Of a DNA stretch of 64,000 nucleotides, positions 35,982-45,493 are shown piece after piece. A model generated the notes under the pieces. That model had not been told where the DNA came from, ran no database searches, and saw nothing but the letters and a program-made list of their open reading frames with translations. A program made the position numbers and the translations under genes. Source of the stretch: Bacteroidales bacterium. Its GTDB lineage: Bacteria; Bacteroidota; Bacteroidia; Bacteroidales; F082. Every line of letters begins with the position of its first letter. Position 1 is the first letter of the stretch. The stretch lies in assembly GCA_016936355.1 (NCBI GenBank), contig JAFGYB010000008.1, positions 1 through 64,000 on the forward strand, in the 5' to 3' direction.

Positions 35982-37307
35982 TTATTCCTGTTCTGTCCAG
36001 TATTCTTTAACAAATTCTTCCCGAATCCCCACTTCTTCTTTCTTGAAGTGTTTTCCCAGCAGTTTCCAGGTCTGATCCAGCATTTCTTCGGTACCGATGT
36101 TCACATCGATGGCCAGAATATCGCTGGAATAATCCTTGGCAAAAGCCAGGCTTCGTTCGTCGTAGTCGGAAAGGTCAAATCCGTTTTCCATCTTGGTACG
36201 GGCATTGGCTGCATCGGCATACAAACGAACGGCTGCGTTCATTACCTGCGGATGGTCTTTCCTTGTTTTCTTACCAATCACCAGCTGTTTCAGTCGCGAC
36301 AAGCTGCGGAACGGGTCCACAATAACCTTTCCCACATCGCTGTCGCTGCGCAGGAAGAGCTGTCCTTCTGTGATGTACCCGGTGTTGTCGGGAATGGCGT
36401 GGGTAATGTCGCCGCCCGACAAGGTGGTTACCGCAATAATGGTGATGGAACCGCCATCGGGAAGCTGCACGGCTTTTTCGTAGATCTTGGCCAGATCCGA
36501 ATAAAGCGAACCGGGCATACTGTCCTTGGAAGGAATCTGGTCCATACGGTTCGACACGATGGACAAGGCATCAGCATACAGGGTCATATCGGTCAACAGC
36601 ACCAGTACACTTTCGTTCTTTTCCACGGCGAAGTATTCGGCAGCGGTCAGTGCCATATCGGGCACCAGCAACCGTTCTACCGGGGGATTCTCGGTGGTGT
36701 TCACAAAGCTGATGATGCGGTCGAGGGCACCGGCGTTGTCGAAAACCTGTTTAAAATAAAGGTAGTCGTCGTTGGTGAGTCCCATTCCGCCCAGGATGAT
36801 TTTGTCGGCCTTGGCCCGCAGAGCCACGTTAGCCATCACCTGGTTAAAAGGCTGATCGGGATCGGCAAAAAACGGAATTTTCTGTCCCGACACCAAGGTG
36901 TTGTTCAGATCGATACCGGCAATACCGGTGGCGATGAGTTCGCTGGGTTGTTTACGACGCACCGGGTTCACCGACGGGCCTCCGATTTCCACTACCGTGC
37001 CGTCAATTTCCGGACCTCCGTCGATGGGTTTCCCGAAAGCATTGAAGAAACGGCCGGCCAGCTGGTCGCTGACTTTCAGTGTGGGGGCTCCGCCCAGGAA
37101 AATAACTTCCGCATTGGTGGGAATCCCTTCGGTTCCGCCAAACACCTGCAGGGTTACCTCGTCGCCGATGATCTTTACCACCTGGGCCAGCTGCCCCTGG
37201 ATGGTGGCCAGTTCACCGTAGCCTACACCGTCGGCCTGAAGACTCACCGTTGCCTTGGTGATCTGTGTGATTTTTGTAAATATTTTCTGAAAGGCTTTTG
37301 TTGCCAT
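35982..37307 (-). CDS. ntpB: V-type ATP synthase subunit B
   Basis: The 441-residue regulatory, non-catalytic nucleotide-binding subunit of the A3B3 head. It lacks a true P-loop, as expected for B. Visible family blocks are GRFFNAFGKPIDGGPEI, NPVRRKQPSELIATGIAGIDLNNTLVSGQKIPFFA, LLTDMTLYADALSIVSNRMDQIPSKDSMPGSLYSDLAKIYEKA and DNTGYITEGQLFL. It is 18 nt after subunit A. A strong Shine-Dalgarno AAAGGAGG (37315-37322) lies 7 nt before the ATG. Confidence 0.97.
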   Translation of the reverse strand: MATKAFQKIFTKITQITKATVSLQADGVGYGELATIQGQLAQVVKIIGDEVTLQVFGGTEGIPTNAEVIFLGGAPTLKVSDQLAGRFFNAFGKPIDGGPEIDGTVVEIGGPSVNPVRRKQPSELIATGIAGIDLNNTLVSGQKIPFFADPDQPFNQVMANVALRAKADKIILGGMGLTNDDYLYFKQVFDNAGALDRIISFVNTTENPPVERLLVPDMALTAAEYFAVEKNESVLVLLTDMTLYADALSIVSNRMDQIPSKDSMPGSLYSDLAKIYEKAVQLPDGGSITIIAVTTLSGGDITHAIPDNTGYITEGQLFLRSDSDVGKVIVDPFRSLSRLKQLVIGKKTRKDHPQVMNAAVRLYADAANARTKMENGFDLSDYDERSLAFAKDYSSDILAIDVNIGTEEMLDQTWKLLGKHFKKEEVGIREEFVKEYWTEQE

Positions 37308-37314
37308 GATGTGT

Positions 37315-37322
37315 CCTCCTTT
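37315..37322 (-). promoter_or_regulatory. Strong Shine-Dalgarno for ntpB
   Basis: AAAGGAGG on the minus strand, 7 nt before the subunit B ATG, complementary to the full CCTCCTTT tail of 16S rRNA. Such sites are rare in this phylum. Confidence 0.75.
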
Positions 37323-37325
37323 ATT

Positions 37326-39080
37326 TTATACCGTAACCTCCGTAAGGGTTTCTTTCAATTCTTTTTCGTAATTATAGAATTTCTCTGATTTGAATTCAGA
37401 ATAGTTCATCTGACGTAACAGGTTGATGACCCTTTTGAAATAAGGCCCCACTTCTGCAAACGAATCAAAAGTGTACTCCATATGACAAAGATCCATCACC
37501 TTATTTACCATGTATTCCTGACGTTCCAGTGAGGTAACGGCGTCGATGCTGTCGAAGGCATCCTGCTGCAGGATCACAAAGTCGATGACTTCCGATTTCC
37601 AGAAGCGCACGTGGTAATCCACCGAAACACCGTCATCACCCAGAATGTTGATCTGTTCACTGACTTCCAGACCGCGCTGCAGCAAGGTCTTCATTTCATT
37701 GATCTTGCCCAGCCACTGATCGTTGATGCGTTCGGCGATGTATTCTTCAAATTCGGGATATTCGAGGTATTTGGAATAACTTTCGATGGGGTTAATAGCG
37801 GGATACCGTTTCCCGTCGGCCCGTGACTGCTGTAGGGCATAGAAACAACGGGCTGCCTTTTTGGTGGACTCGGTCACCGGTTCTTTCAGGTTACCCCCGG
37901 CAGGAGAAACGGTTCCGATAAAGGTAATGGAACCCGGTTTGCCGTTGTTCAGGTACACATAGCCTGCCCGGGCATAGAAGTTGGAGATAATGGCGGGAAG
38001 GTCCATGGGGAACGCATCAGGTCCGGGAAGTTCTTCCAGACGGTTCGACATCTCACGCAAGGCCTGAGCCCAGCGTGAAGTTGAGTCGGCCATCATCAGC
38101 ACCCTCAGTCCCATACTTCGGTAATATTCGGAAATGGTCATGGCCGTGTACACCGAAGCTTCACGGGCGGCCACCGGCATATTCGAAGTGTTGGCAATAA
38201 TGGTGGTTCGTTCGGTCAGCTTACGGCCGGTATGCGGGTCCACCAGTTCAGGGAACTCGGTAAAGATTTCCACTACCTCGTTGGCGCGTTCGCCGCAGGC
38301 GGCAATCACCACGATGTCGGCTTCGGCCTGTTTGGAAATGGCGTGCTGCAACACGGTTTTTCCGGTTCCGAAAGGACCGGGAATAAATCCGGTTCCGCCT
38401 TCCACGATGGGGTTAATAGTATCGATAGTCCGAACACCGGTTTCCAGTAATTTAAACGGACGCGGCTTTTCCTTGTAAGCGGTAATGGCTTTTTTCACCG
38501 GCCATTTCTGCATCATGGTTACGGGAATTTCTTCGCCCTTGCTGTTGACCAGGATGGCCATCGTATCGGCAATTTTGTACTTACCTGCTTCGGTAACACT
38601 TTTTACGGTGTAGGTACCTTCGAACACAAAGGGAACCATGATTTTGTGGGGCTGGAAGTTTTCATCCACTTCACCAAGCCAGCTACCGGCCTGAACCGTA
38701 TCGCCGGGTTTGGCCAGGGGTTTGAAGTCCCATTCTTTATCGTGATCAAGCGGGAATGTATAATCTCCTCTTTTGAGGAAGACCCCTTCCATTTTATCGA
38801 GGTCGTTTTGCAGACCGTCGTAATTTTTGGAGAGAATACCGGGACCCAACGTTACTTCGAGCATGTGTCCTGCAAACTCCACGTCGTTTCCGATTTTCAT
38901 TCCCCGGGTGCTTTCAAACACCTGAACGTATACACTTTTTCCGATGACCTTGATCACCTCAGCCATCAGCTGTTCGTCGTCGACCTTGATGAAGCAGATC
39001 TCATTTTGAGCAACCGCATCCGTGGCTTCGACAACCACCAGGTTCGAAATAATTCCTACAACCTTTCCTTTCGCTGCCAT
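37326..39080 (-). CDS. ntpA: V-type ATP synthase catalytic subunit A
   Basis: The 584-residue catalytic subunit, started at ATG 39080 (a TTG at 39086 is less likely). Walker A is GPFGTGKT (about 235-242), the A-subunit form with Phe. The A-specific insertion precedes it (about 110-190), ending with the signature MMQKWPVKKA. Further blocks are CGERANEVVE, the catalytic Glu region, MADSTSRWAQALREMSNRLEE and NGKPGSITFIGTVSPAGGN. It sits 26 nt after the DUF2764 gene. Confidence 0.98.
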   Translation of the reverse strand: MAAKGKVVGIISNLVVVEATDAVAQNEICFIKVDDEQLMAEVIKVIGKSVYVQVFESTRGMKIGNDVEFAGHMLEVTLGPGILSKNYDGLQNDLDKMEGVFLKRGDYTFPLDHDKEWDFKPLAKPGDTVQAGSWLGEVDENFQPHKIMVPFVFEGTYTVKSVTEAGKYKIADTMAILVNSKGEEIPVTMMQKWPVKKAITAYKEKPRPFKLLETGVRTIDTINPIVEGGTGFIPGPFGTGKTVLQHAISKQAEADIVVIAACGERANEVVEIFTEFPELVDPHTGRKLTERTTIIANTSNMPVAAREASVYTAMTISEYYRSMGLRVLMMADSTSRWAQALREMSNRLEELPGPDAFPMDLPAIISNFYARAGYVYLNNGKPGSITFIGTVSPAGGNLKEPVTESTKKAARCFYALQQSRADGKRYPAINPIESYSKYLEYPEFEEYIAERINDQWLGKINEMKTLLQRGLEVSEQINILGDDGVSVDYHVRFWKSEVIDFVILQQDAFDSIDAVTSLERQEYMVNKVMDLCHMEYTFDSFAEVGPYFKRVINLLRQMNYSEFKSEKFYNYEKELKETLTEVTV

Positions 39081-39106
39081 ATGCAAACTATTGTATGGTT
39101 ATTGAT

Positions 39107-39940
39107 TTAATTAAAATTCTCGTTAAACTCGTAGTTATTTTTTAGCTGGTTCACCGTTTGGAGGAAAATTTCATTTCCGTTCTGTTTGCGCATGCTTTCC
39201 CAGCGTTCCAGAATATCCACGCGGATCAGATAAGCAAAAACCTTTTCCAGTGAGAAATACTCGAACACGGTATGTTCGTCGAGGTAATTCCACAAAAGGG
39301 CGTCCAGTTTTTGTTCTCTGACCAGTATATTTTGTTCTTCCGCAATGAGCAGAATCGTTTCCAGGTTATCCACATCACCCGTGAGTCCGAAATCTTTGGC
39401 CTTGCTGCTTTTCACAGCTTCAGCCACGAAGTTATTCCCAACAATGGCCTTTTCGGCATCGAAATTGAATTTCCGGCACTGATAGCCAATCAGGATGTTT
39501 TTCACATTCAGTGTAAACTCAAAGAAATCGCGGACAAAAGAATTGGTATTTTGGATGGCATAATCGTAATACAGAGACGTGAGCAGATCTTCAGCCGTCA
39601 CCCCGTCCATTTCGCTGTTGCCCTGATAGGCTTCCACAAACGCATCGAAATAAGGAGGCACATCCAAGCCGGTCAGATAGGCTTTATCCTGATGAATTAT
39701 GTTGCCCAGGTCATCGGCTGTAAAAGTGCCCAGGGGATGCAAGCTGGCTTCCGGATCCTTCAGATACGCCAGTAAATTCTGGTTGTCGTACTTCAGGAAG
39801 AAAAGCCTGATTAATTTCATGTCGTTGCGGGTCACCGTTTCCTGCAGCTTCTCCTTCAATGCTTCCATCGAAAGCGGAACCTTGGCAATATCCAGCGAAA
39901 GATCAGGCAACCCGGCAACTAATGCATAGTAATTACTCAT
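39107..39940 (-). CDS. DUF2764 family V-ATPase-associated protein (possible subunit C stand-in)
   Basis: A 277-residue, mostly helical soluble protein opening with YYALVAGLPDLSLDI, the start typical of DUF2764. This family occurs only within bacterial V-type ATPase operons of Bacteroidota, Chlamydiae and spirochaetes, in the place where others encode subunit C. The helical content, the size and the position between subunits E and A suggest it fills the role of the C subunit, linking rotor and stalk, but this is inference. It begins 6 nt after the subunit E stop codon. Confidence 0.85.
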   Translation of the reverse strand: MSNYYALVAGLPDLSLDIAKVPLSMEALKEKLQETVTRNDMKLIRLFFLKYDNQNLLAYLKDPEASLHPLGTFTADDLGNIIHQDKAYLTGLDVPPYFDAFVEAYQGNSEMDGVTAEDLLTSLYYDYAIQNTNSFVRDFFEFTLNVKNILIGYQCRKFNFDAEKAIVGNNFVAEAVKSSKAKDFGLTGDVDNLETILLIAEEQNILVREQKLDALLWNYLDEHTVFEYFSLEKVFAYLIRVDILERWESMRKQNGNEIFLQTVNQLKNNYEFNENFN

Positions 39941-39946
39941 GCCGAC

Positions 39947-40549
39947 TTACTTGTTGAAAAGGATTTTAGCCACTCGGGGGCGTAACATTTCCTGAATAAA
40001 ATTTTCGAAATCGGTATTGGTAAAGCTCACTTTGTAGCTTCCGTCGGCAGGGCCGATCTGAAAACCGGATTCGATACCCGCGACTTTGTTTAATTTAATG
40101 CCTTTTTGCAAAAGGGCTGAAATATTTTTTTGGAGATAATTTTCAATACCCTGGGCATCTTTTTCCGGTATTTCCAGCAGCAATTCCTGTTTTTCTCCCC
40201 AGTTTTTAGCTAATGACAGCAGAAATTGATTAAAAAATTCCGAATCCTTAAATGACTTGTCAGCGGCTTTTTCCACCAATTCGTCAGTAATTAGCGAAGA
40301 AATTTCCTGTTTCAGCACACTTACTGCCTGATCGTAAGTAAGTTTTAATTCTGCTTCCACACTTTTTTTGAGATTTTCGCTCTCTTTGTTGGCTTTGGAA
40401 CGTATTGCCTGAGCATCTGTTTCTGCTTTTTTTACGATCTGATCGGCCTGCATTTTTGCTTCCGAAACGATACGATCGGCTTCAACGCTCCCTTTTTCAA
40501 CACCTTCCTTGTAGATTTTTTCGGTCAGTTCCTGAAGTTTATTCTCCAT
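39947..40549 (-). CDS. ntpE: V-type ATP synthase subunit E (peripheral stalk)
   Basis: A 200-residue stator subunit. The N-terminal half is a long charged helix (about 1-95, with AEADRIVSEAKMQADQIVKKAETDAQAIRSKA-type heptads), and the C-terminal half forms the alpha/beta domain that caps the A3B3 head. It is the first gene of the seven-gene operon E-DUF2764-A-B-D-I-K. Its usual partner, subunit G/H, is not encoded here. The upstream 349 nt presumably hold the operon promoter, but I find no full -33/-7 pair. Confidence 0.9.
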   Translation of the reverse strand: MENKLQELTEKIYKEGVEKGSVEADRIVSEAKMQADQIVKKAETDAQAIRSKANKESENLKKSVEAELKLTYDQAVSVLKQEISSLITDELVEKAADKSFKDSEFFNQFLLSLAKNWGEKQELLLEIPEKDAQGIENYLQKNISALLQKGIKLNKVAGIESGFQIGPADGSYKVSFTNTDFENFIQEMLRPRVAKILFNK

Positions 40550-40898
40550 GATATGTATTTAATAATGAATTTGTTACAATCAAACAAAATAGATGCTTCG
40601 AAACCTCTTTGCCTGATTGGGATACCCTTATTTTTTAAGCGGCTAAAAGTAGCCAAATTAATTTGAATAATTAAGCTTATTTCCCAAAAAAATTAAAATT
40701 TCACAAAACTTTAAATTGGGAGATTCTGCGAAGCCCCGTCAGCGGAAGTGTAGATGATTGTGAATTTTAAGCAATCGTTTGTTATCTGACTTTTTTTTAC
40801 AGTGGAGGGCACAAATGTGGTATTTTCCTTTTTAATTGGTTAATTTTACTCCCTGATTTTTGTGAATCTTTACTGTTTAAAAAGGAAAACGGGGATTT
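40550..40898. other. A+T-rich divergent intergenic region
   Basis: 349 nt between the divergent V-ATPase operon and the transglutaminase-like lipoprotein gene. It contains a small hairpin (GGCTA-AAAG-TAGCC, 40641-40654). I see no complete promoter match, array or gene. Confidence 0.7.
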
Positions 40899-42425
40899 AT
40901 GATCAAATTTACCAGGTTACTTTTTGTCTTTACTACCGTCGTTATTTTACTTCTGACTTCCTGTCTTAAGTCTACAAAACCGGGCATTCCCGAATCCGTC
41001 AGAAGAACGATGGAGGCTTCAGGGATTAATCAGCCCGAACTCATGCGGGCCATGGTTCGTTACAGCAAGCCCGCCGACTCACTCAAACAAAAAGCTTTAT
41101 ACTGGCTTCTGGCCAACATGCATGGAAACTATTCGGTCAGCTACAGGGTGGAAGACACTACCGGTCACAAATACATTTTCTCCCCTCAGCGTTACAGCGA
41201 TTACGCCCGCCTGAAAATAAGCTGGGATTCGGTTGAGCGCCTTGTCGGCCCTCTCTCCTATCATGCCGATAGTTTTCTGCTGGATCAACAGCACATCACT
41301 GCCGCTTTTCTCACCGGCACAATTGATACCGCCTTTCTGGCTTATCGTACGTTTTCCTGGTCGAGGAACTACAGTTTCGATCTTTTCTGCAGGTGGATCC
41401 TACCGTACCGTTGCGCCAACGAGAAAATGGAACCTTTCAGAAGTCATTTCCTGAAAAAATATCAACCCTTTTTGGTAAAAAGCGACAGCCTCTCCGTACT
41501 GGAGGCCGCCCTGATTTTGAATGAACTGGTAAACACGGAACTGGGATACAAAGACAGTTACAACAAGGAAGCCAATGTGCAGTCCATTCAGGAGCTTGAA
41601 AAAAACGGATACGGGAATTTTTACGACCTCAACATATACAAAGTCAAGGTGCTGCGTAGTTTCGGCATAGCAGCGACGATGGACTACACGCCCTATCTGG
41701 CCGATACAAGTTATGGATATGCCTGGACCACGGTCATTCTGCCCGACCGATCCGAATTCATGCTGGAATTTCCGCAAAAGGTGTACAACCTGCAAAAACC
41801 AGGAAGGATTGCCAAAGTATTCCGGCGCACATACGAAAAAGACACGACCAGTTTGTTTGCCGTAAAACAAACGGATCAGACCACCCCCCCCTATCTTGGT
41901 CATTTTTACAACAGCGATATAACCAACCCCCTGAACAGCAAAACCGTCTGGATGCCTTATTTCAGGAAAACGCCCTATGCTTACCTGGCCGTTTTCAACG
42001 ATGGAAACTGGCATCCGGTGGGATGGAGCGCTCCCAAAGAAGCCCTGGGAACCGTTTTCCATCAAATGGGAACCGATGTGGTTTACCTTCCCGTTAAGCA
42101 GGAAAAGAAAAAACTTTATTGGTTGGGACCTCCTTTCCTGCTGGCCAACGATGGATCCATCCGGAAGTTTAGTCCAGATTTTTCAAGAGAACAAAAAACG
42201 ATGCTGACCAAAACAGGGCCATACCAAAACCTTATCCCCGGAGTGAGTTATACCCTGTACTTGTGGAACGGCAACTGGTCTTCCCTGTTTTCCTTTACGG
42301 CAAAGAAAAGCGGAGTTACCGTTCCCCTGCCCACCGGAGGACTTTACTTGCTGACCAATGACGATCCGCTGATGAGAGAACGGATTTTCAGCCTCTCGCC
42401 CCAGGGACATCAGATTTTTCATTGA
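40899..42425 (+). CDS. Transglutaminase-like lipoprotein, catalytic residues apparently lost
   Basis: A 508-residue lipoprotein with the lipobox LLLTSC (Cys at residue 22). Residues about 210-290 align by eye with the transglutaminase core of related Bacteroidota lipoproteins: the family's helix reads VKVLRSFGIAATMDYTPYLADTSYGYAW. Active members have Cys before this helix and His in the GH-W position; here these are Phe/Asn (YGNFYDL) and Tyr (YGYAW). A C-terminal region (about 340-505) seems to be beta-rich. It is probably a binding or structural protein at the membrane. Strand and spacing suggest its own transcript. Confidence 0.7.
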   Translation: MIKFTRLLFVFTTVVILLLTSCLKSTKPGIPESVRRTMEASGINQPELMRAMVRYSKPADSLKQKALYWLLANMHGNYSVSYRVEDTTGHKYIFSPQRYSDYARLKISWDSVERLVGPLSYHADSFLLDQQHITAAFLTGTIDTAFLAYRTFSWSRNYSFDLFCRWILPYRCANEKMEPFRSHFLKKYQPFLVKSDSLSVLEAALILNELVNTELGYKDSYNKEANVQSIQELEKNGYGNFYDLNIYKVKVLRSFGIAATMDYTPYLADTSYGYAWTTVILPDRSEFMLEFPQKVYNLQKPGRIAKVFRRTYEKDTTSLFAVKQTDQTTPPYLGHFYNSDITNPLNSKTVWMPYFRKTPYAYLAVFNDGNWHPVGWSAPKEALGTVFHQMGTDVVYLPVKQEKKKLYWLGPPFLLANDGSIRKFSPDFSREQKTMLTKTGPYQNLIPGVSYTLYLWNGNWSSLFSFTAKKSGVTVPLPTGGLYLLTNDDPLMRERIFSLSPQGHQIFH

Positions 42426-42506
42426 AAAACCGGTTCAAAATCTATTTCGTGAAATTATTTGCAGGATTGGGCTGAGTCGCTTAAATTTGTCATTCAATGC
42501 AATGAG

Positions 42507-45491
42507 ATGATTCCCCAAAAAAAAGACATCAAGGCGGCTGACTACTTTTTCAATGAAACTTCGTTCAGCACACTGATCAAAAAACGTATTTACCACGTAC
42601 TGCTGGTAACCAGTGTTTACGACGCATTCATTCTGGAAGAAGACGGAAGGATTGAAGAGCAGATCTTCAACGAATATGTTTCACTGAACCTGCGGTATCC
42701 TCCCCGCATTATTAAAGCCACTTCCCAAAGTGAGGCTTTAAAAATCCTGAAGGAAGAAACCATCGACCTGGTTATTTCCATGCTCAGCTTTGATGACAAG
42801 GGAACGTTCCGGCTGGCCCGGATGGTGAAGGAAGATCATCCCAAGGTACCGTTTGTAGCGCTTTCGCCCTTTTCAAGAGAAGTGCGCCTGAAGATGGAAC
42901 GGATCAAACTCGACCACATCGATTATGTGTTCAGCTGGCTGGGAAACAACGACCTGCTGATGGCCATCATCAAACTAATTGAAGACAAGATGAACGTGGA
43001 GCACGATGTGAAAGAAGTCGGCGTTCAATCTATCATTCTGGTAGAAGACAACATTCGGTTTTATTCCAGTTATCTGCCCATTATTTACAAGATTCTTTTC
43101 AAACAGTCGCGGGCTTTTGTAACTGAAGGACTCAATGAGCACCAGAAAATGCTTCGTGCCCGGGGTCGACCGAAAATCCTGCTGGCCACCAACTTCGAAG
43201 ACGGATTGCATCTGTACAATCAATACAAAAACAACCTGCTGGGTATCATTTCCGACATCAGTTACCCCCGCAACGGGGTGAAGGATCCTGAAGCCGGAAT
43301 CAAACTGTTCAGTCTCATCAAGAATGAGAATCCTTTTCTTCCCATGTTGCTGCAATCGTCGGATTTGGAAAACAGCGAAAAAGCCAAGGCTCTGAACATC
43401 GGTTTTATCGATAAAAACTCCACCAGCCTGACCTATGAACTCCGGGATTTTATCAAAACCTATTTTGCCTTTGGTGATTTTGTGTTCAAAGATCCCGATA
43501 CCGGTGAAGAAGTGGGGCGCGCCCACAATTTGAAAGATCTTCAGGAAAAAATTTTTCAGATCCCGCATAATTCTCTGCAATACCACATCGAGAAAGAACA
43601 CTTCTCTAAATGGTTGCGGGCCAGAGCCCTTTTCTCGCTGGCTCAGTTGTTCGGTAGTTTCACCGCCGACGACTTTAACAACATCCGGGAAGTGCGGTAC
43701 TTTATCTTCAATGCCATCAGTAATTTCCGGATTACCAAATCCAGAGGGGTTATTTCACAGTTCGACCGAAACCAGTTCGATGAATATTTTACCATTTCCC
43801 GTATCGGCGAAGGTTCCATCGGGGGAAAGGCACGCGGTCTGGCGTTCCTCGATTCACTGATCAACCGCAATGAGTTGCACCTGATGTATCCGAATATTGA
43901 TATATCGATCCCGAAAACCGTGGTACTGGGAACCGATATTTTCGATGAGTTCATGGAAATGAATGACCTGTATCATACGGCACTCTCCGCAAAACACTCG
44001 GACGATGAAATTCTGCAGACGTTTCTGAAAGCGGAATTACCCGAAGATGTACAGGAAGACCTGAACATGGTGGCATCCCGAATCAACAGCCCCCTGGCGG
44101 TAAGATCTTCCAGTCAGCTTGAAGATTCCCATTACCAGCCGTTTGCTGGAATTTATAATACATATATGATCCCTACTGTCGGACAGGATGTGGACAAAAA
44201 AGTGACCATGATCACCAACGCCATCAAAAGCGTTTATGCTTCTGCTTTCTTTGCGGACAGCAAAGCGTATATGAAGGCAACATCCAATATGATCGATGAA
44301 GAAAAGATGGCTGTCGTTCTTCAGGAAGTTTGCGGTACGCGCTACGGAGATATTTTTTATCCCACCCTCTCAGGAGTTGCCCGCTCCATCGATTATTATC
44401 CCATTCCTCCTGAAAGACCGCAGGACGGAACCGCCAGCATTGCCCTGGGACTCGGCAAATACATCGTAGACGGAGGCGGGTATTCGCTTCGGTTTTCCCC
44501 AAAATATCCGTCCAAATCACTCCAGACTTCTACCATGGCTGCTGCCCTGAATGAAACCCAGAAATATTTCTATGCCCTGAACCTTCAGGGAGAAAGTTTT
44601 GAACCGAGTACCAACGACAGCAACACACTGACCCGGCTGAGCATCAGGCAGGCCGAAAAAGACAATTCCATCAAAAAAATTGCCAGCACGTTTGACTTGC
44701 AAAACAACATGGTCCGCGATGGGTACAACTACAAAGGGAAAAAACTGATCACTTTCGCCCCCATCCTAAAACACAATACTTTTCCACTGGCTGAAATTTT
44801 ACAGAAGACACTGTATCTGGGTGCCAAGGAAATGGGAAAACCGGTGGAGATCGAATTTGTTGCCGACCTGCAACCCAAAAAGAATCAAAACATTACATTT
44901 TACCTGCTCCAGATCAGGCCCATTGCAACCAAAGAACAAAGTATTCACCTCAGCATCAGGAATATCAAAAAGGAAGACTCTTTGATCCTTTCCAACTCCG
45001 CTTTGGGTAACGGGCTGATTGAGGATGTACATGATGTGGTTTACGTCAGGCCCCAGAATTTCAATGCTGCCAAAAATGTGGAAACAGCCCAGATGATCGG
45101 GGATCTGAACAAAAAGTTCCTGGAGGAAAACAAAAACTACATTCTGATTGGTCCCGGACGCTGGGGTTCTACCGACCCGTGGCTGGGCATACCCGTGAAG
45201 TGGTCGCAGATTTCCGCTGCCCGGGTAATGATTGAATCAGGACTGAAAGACTACCGCATCGACCCGAGTCAGGGCACCCACTTCTTTCAGAACCTGACTT
45301 CGTTCCGGGTTGGATATTTCACTCTGAATCCCTATCTGAAAGACGGGTATTACGATCTTGATTTTCTGGATGCCCAGCCGGCAACTGTTGAAAATGACAT
45401 CATTCGTCACGTACATTTTGACCAACCACTGGTGATTAAAATTGACGGAAAGAAAAATCTGGGGGTAATTGAAAAACCAAAAAAGGAATAG
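42507..45491 (+). CDS. Receiver-domain / PEP-pyruvate-binding domain fusion protein
   Basis: A 994-residue cytosolic protein from ATG 42507; a TTG at 42459 would add 16 residues. Residues about 25-135 resemble a receiver domain in which the phospho-Asp is replaced (DLVISMLS). Residues about 175-330 form a second receiver domain with Asp (GIISDISYP), Ser (LLQSSD) and Lys (FIDKN) in place. Residues about 430-800 match the PPDK/PEP-synthase ATP-grasp domain: GGKARGLAFL, RSSSQLEDSHYQPFAGIYNTY, ending LLQIRPI. The phosphohistidine and PEP-binding barrel domains are absent. A conserved-looking C-terminal part (IGPGRWGSTDPWLG) is unassigned. Function unknown. Confidence 0.82.
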   Translation: MIPQKKDIKAADYFFNETSFSTLIKKRIYHVLLVTSVYDAFILEEDGRIEEQIFNEYVSLNLRYPPRIIKATSQSEALKILKEETIDLVISMLSFDDKGTFRLARMVKEDHPKVPFVALSPFSREVRLKMERIKLDHIDYVFSWLGNNDLLMAIIKLIEDKMNVEHDVKEVGVQSIILVEDNIRFYSSYLPIIYKILFKQSRAFVTEGLNEHQKMLRARGRPKILLATNFEDGLHLYNQYKNNLLGIISDISYPRNGVKDPEAGIKLFSLIKNENPFLPMLLQSSDLENSEKAKALNIGFIDKNSTSLTYELRDFIKTYFAFGDFVFKDPDTGEEVGRAHNLKDLQEKIFQIPHNSLQYHIEKEHFSKWLRARALFSLAQLFGSFTADDFNNIREVRYFIFNAISNFRITKSRGVISQFDRNQFDEYFTISRIGEGSIGGKARGLAFLDSLINRNELHLMYPNIDISIPKTVVLGTDIFDEFMEMNDLYHTALSAKHSDDEILQTFLKAELPEDVQEDLNMVASRINSPLAVRSSSQLEDSHYQPFAGIYNTYMIPTVGQDVDKKVTMITNAIKSVYASAFFADSKAYMKATSNMIDEEKMAVVLQEVCGTRYGDIFYPTLSGVARSIDYYPIPPERPQDGTASIALGLGKYIVDGGGYSLRFSPKYPSKSLQTSTMAAALNETQKYFYALNLQGESFEPSTNDSNTLTRLSIRQAEKDNSIKKIASTFDLQNNMVRDGYNYKGKKLITFAPILKHNTFPLAEILQKTLYLGAKEMGKPVEIEFVADLQPKKNQNITFYLLQIRPIATKEQSIHLSIRNIKKEDSLILSNSALGNGLIEDVHDVVYVRPQNFNAAKNVETAQMIGDLNKKFLEENKNYILIGPGRWGSTDPWLGIPVKWSQISAARVMIESGLKDYRIDPSQGTHFFQNLTSFRVGYFTLNPYLKDGYYDLDFLDAQPATVENDIIRHVHFDQPLVIKIDGKKNLGVIEKPKKE

Positions 45492-45493
45492 CC

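Noticed and set aside
35946-37388. 480-codon plus-strand frame antisense to V-ATPase subunit B
   Set aside because: Exact shadow of a highly conserved gene, rich in His and Gly, with no family likeness.
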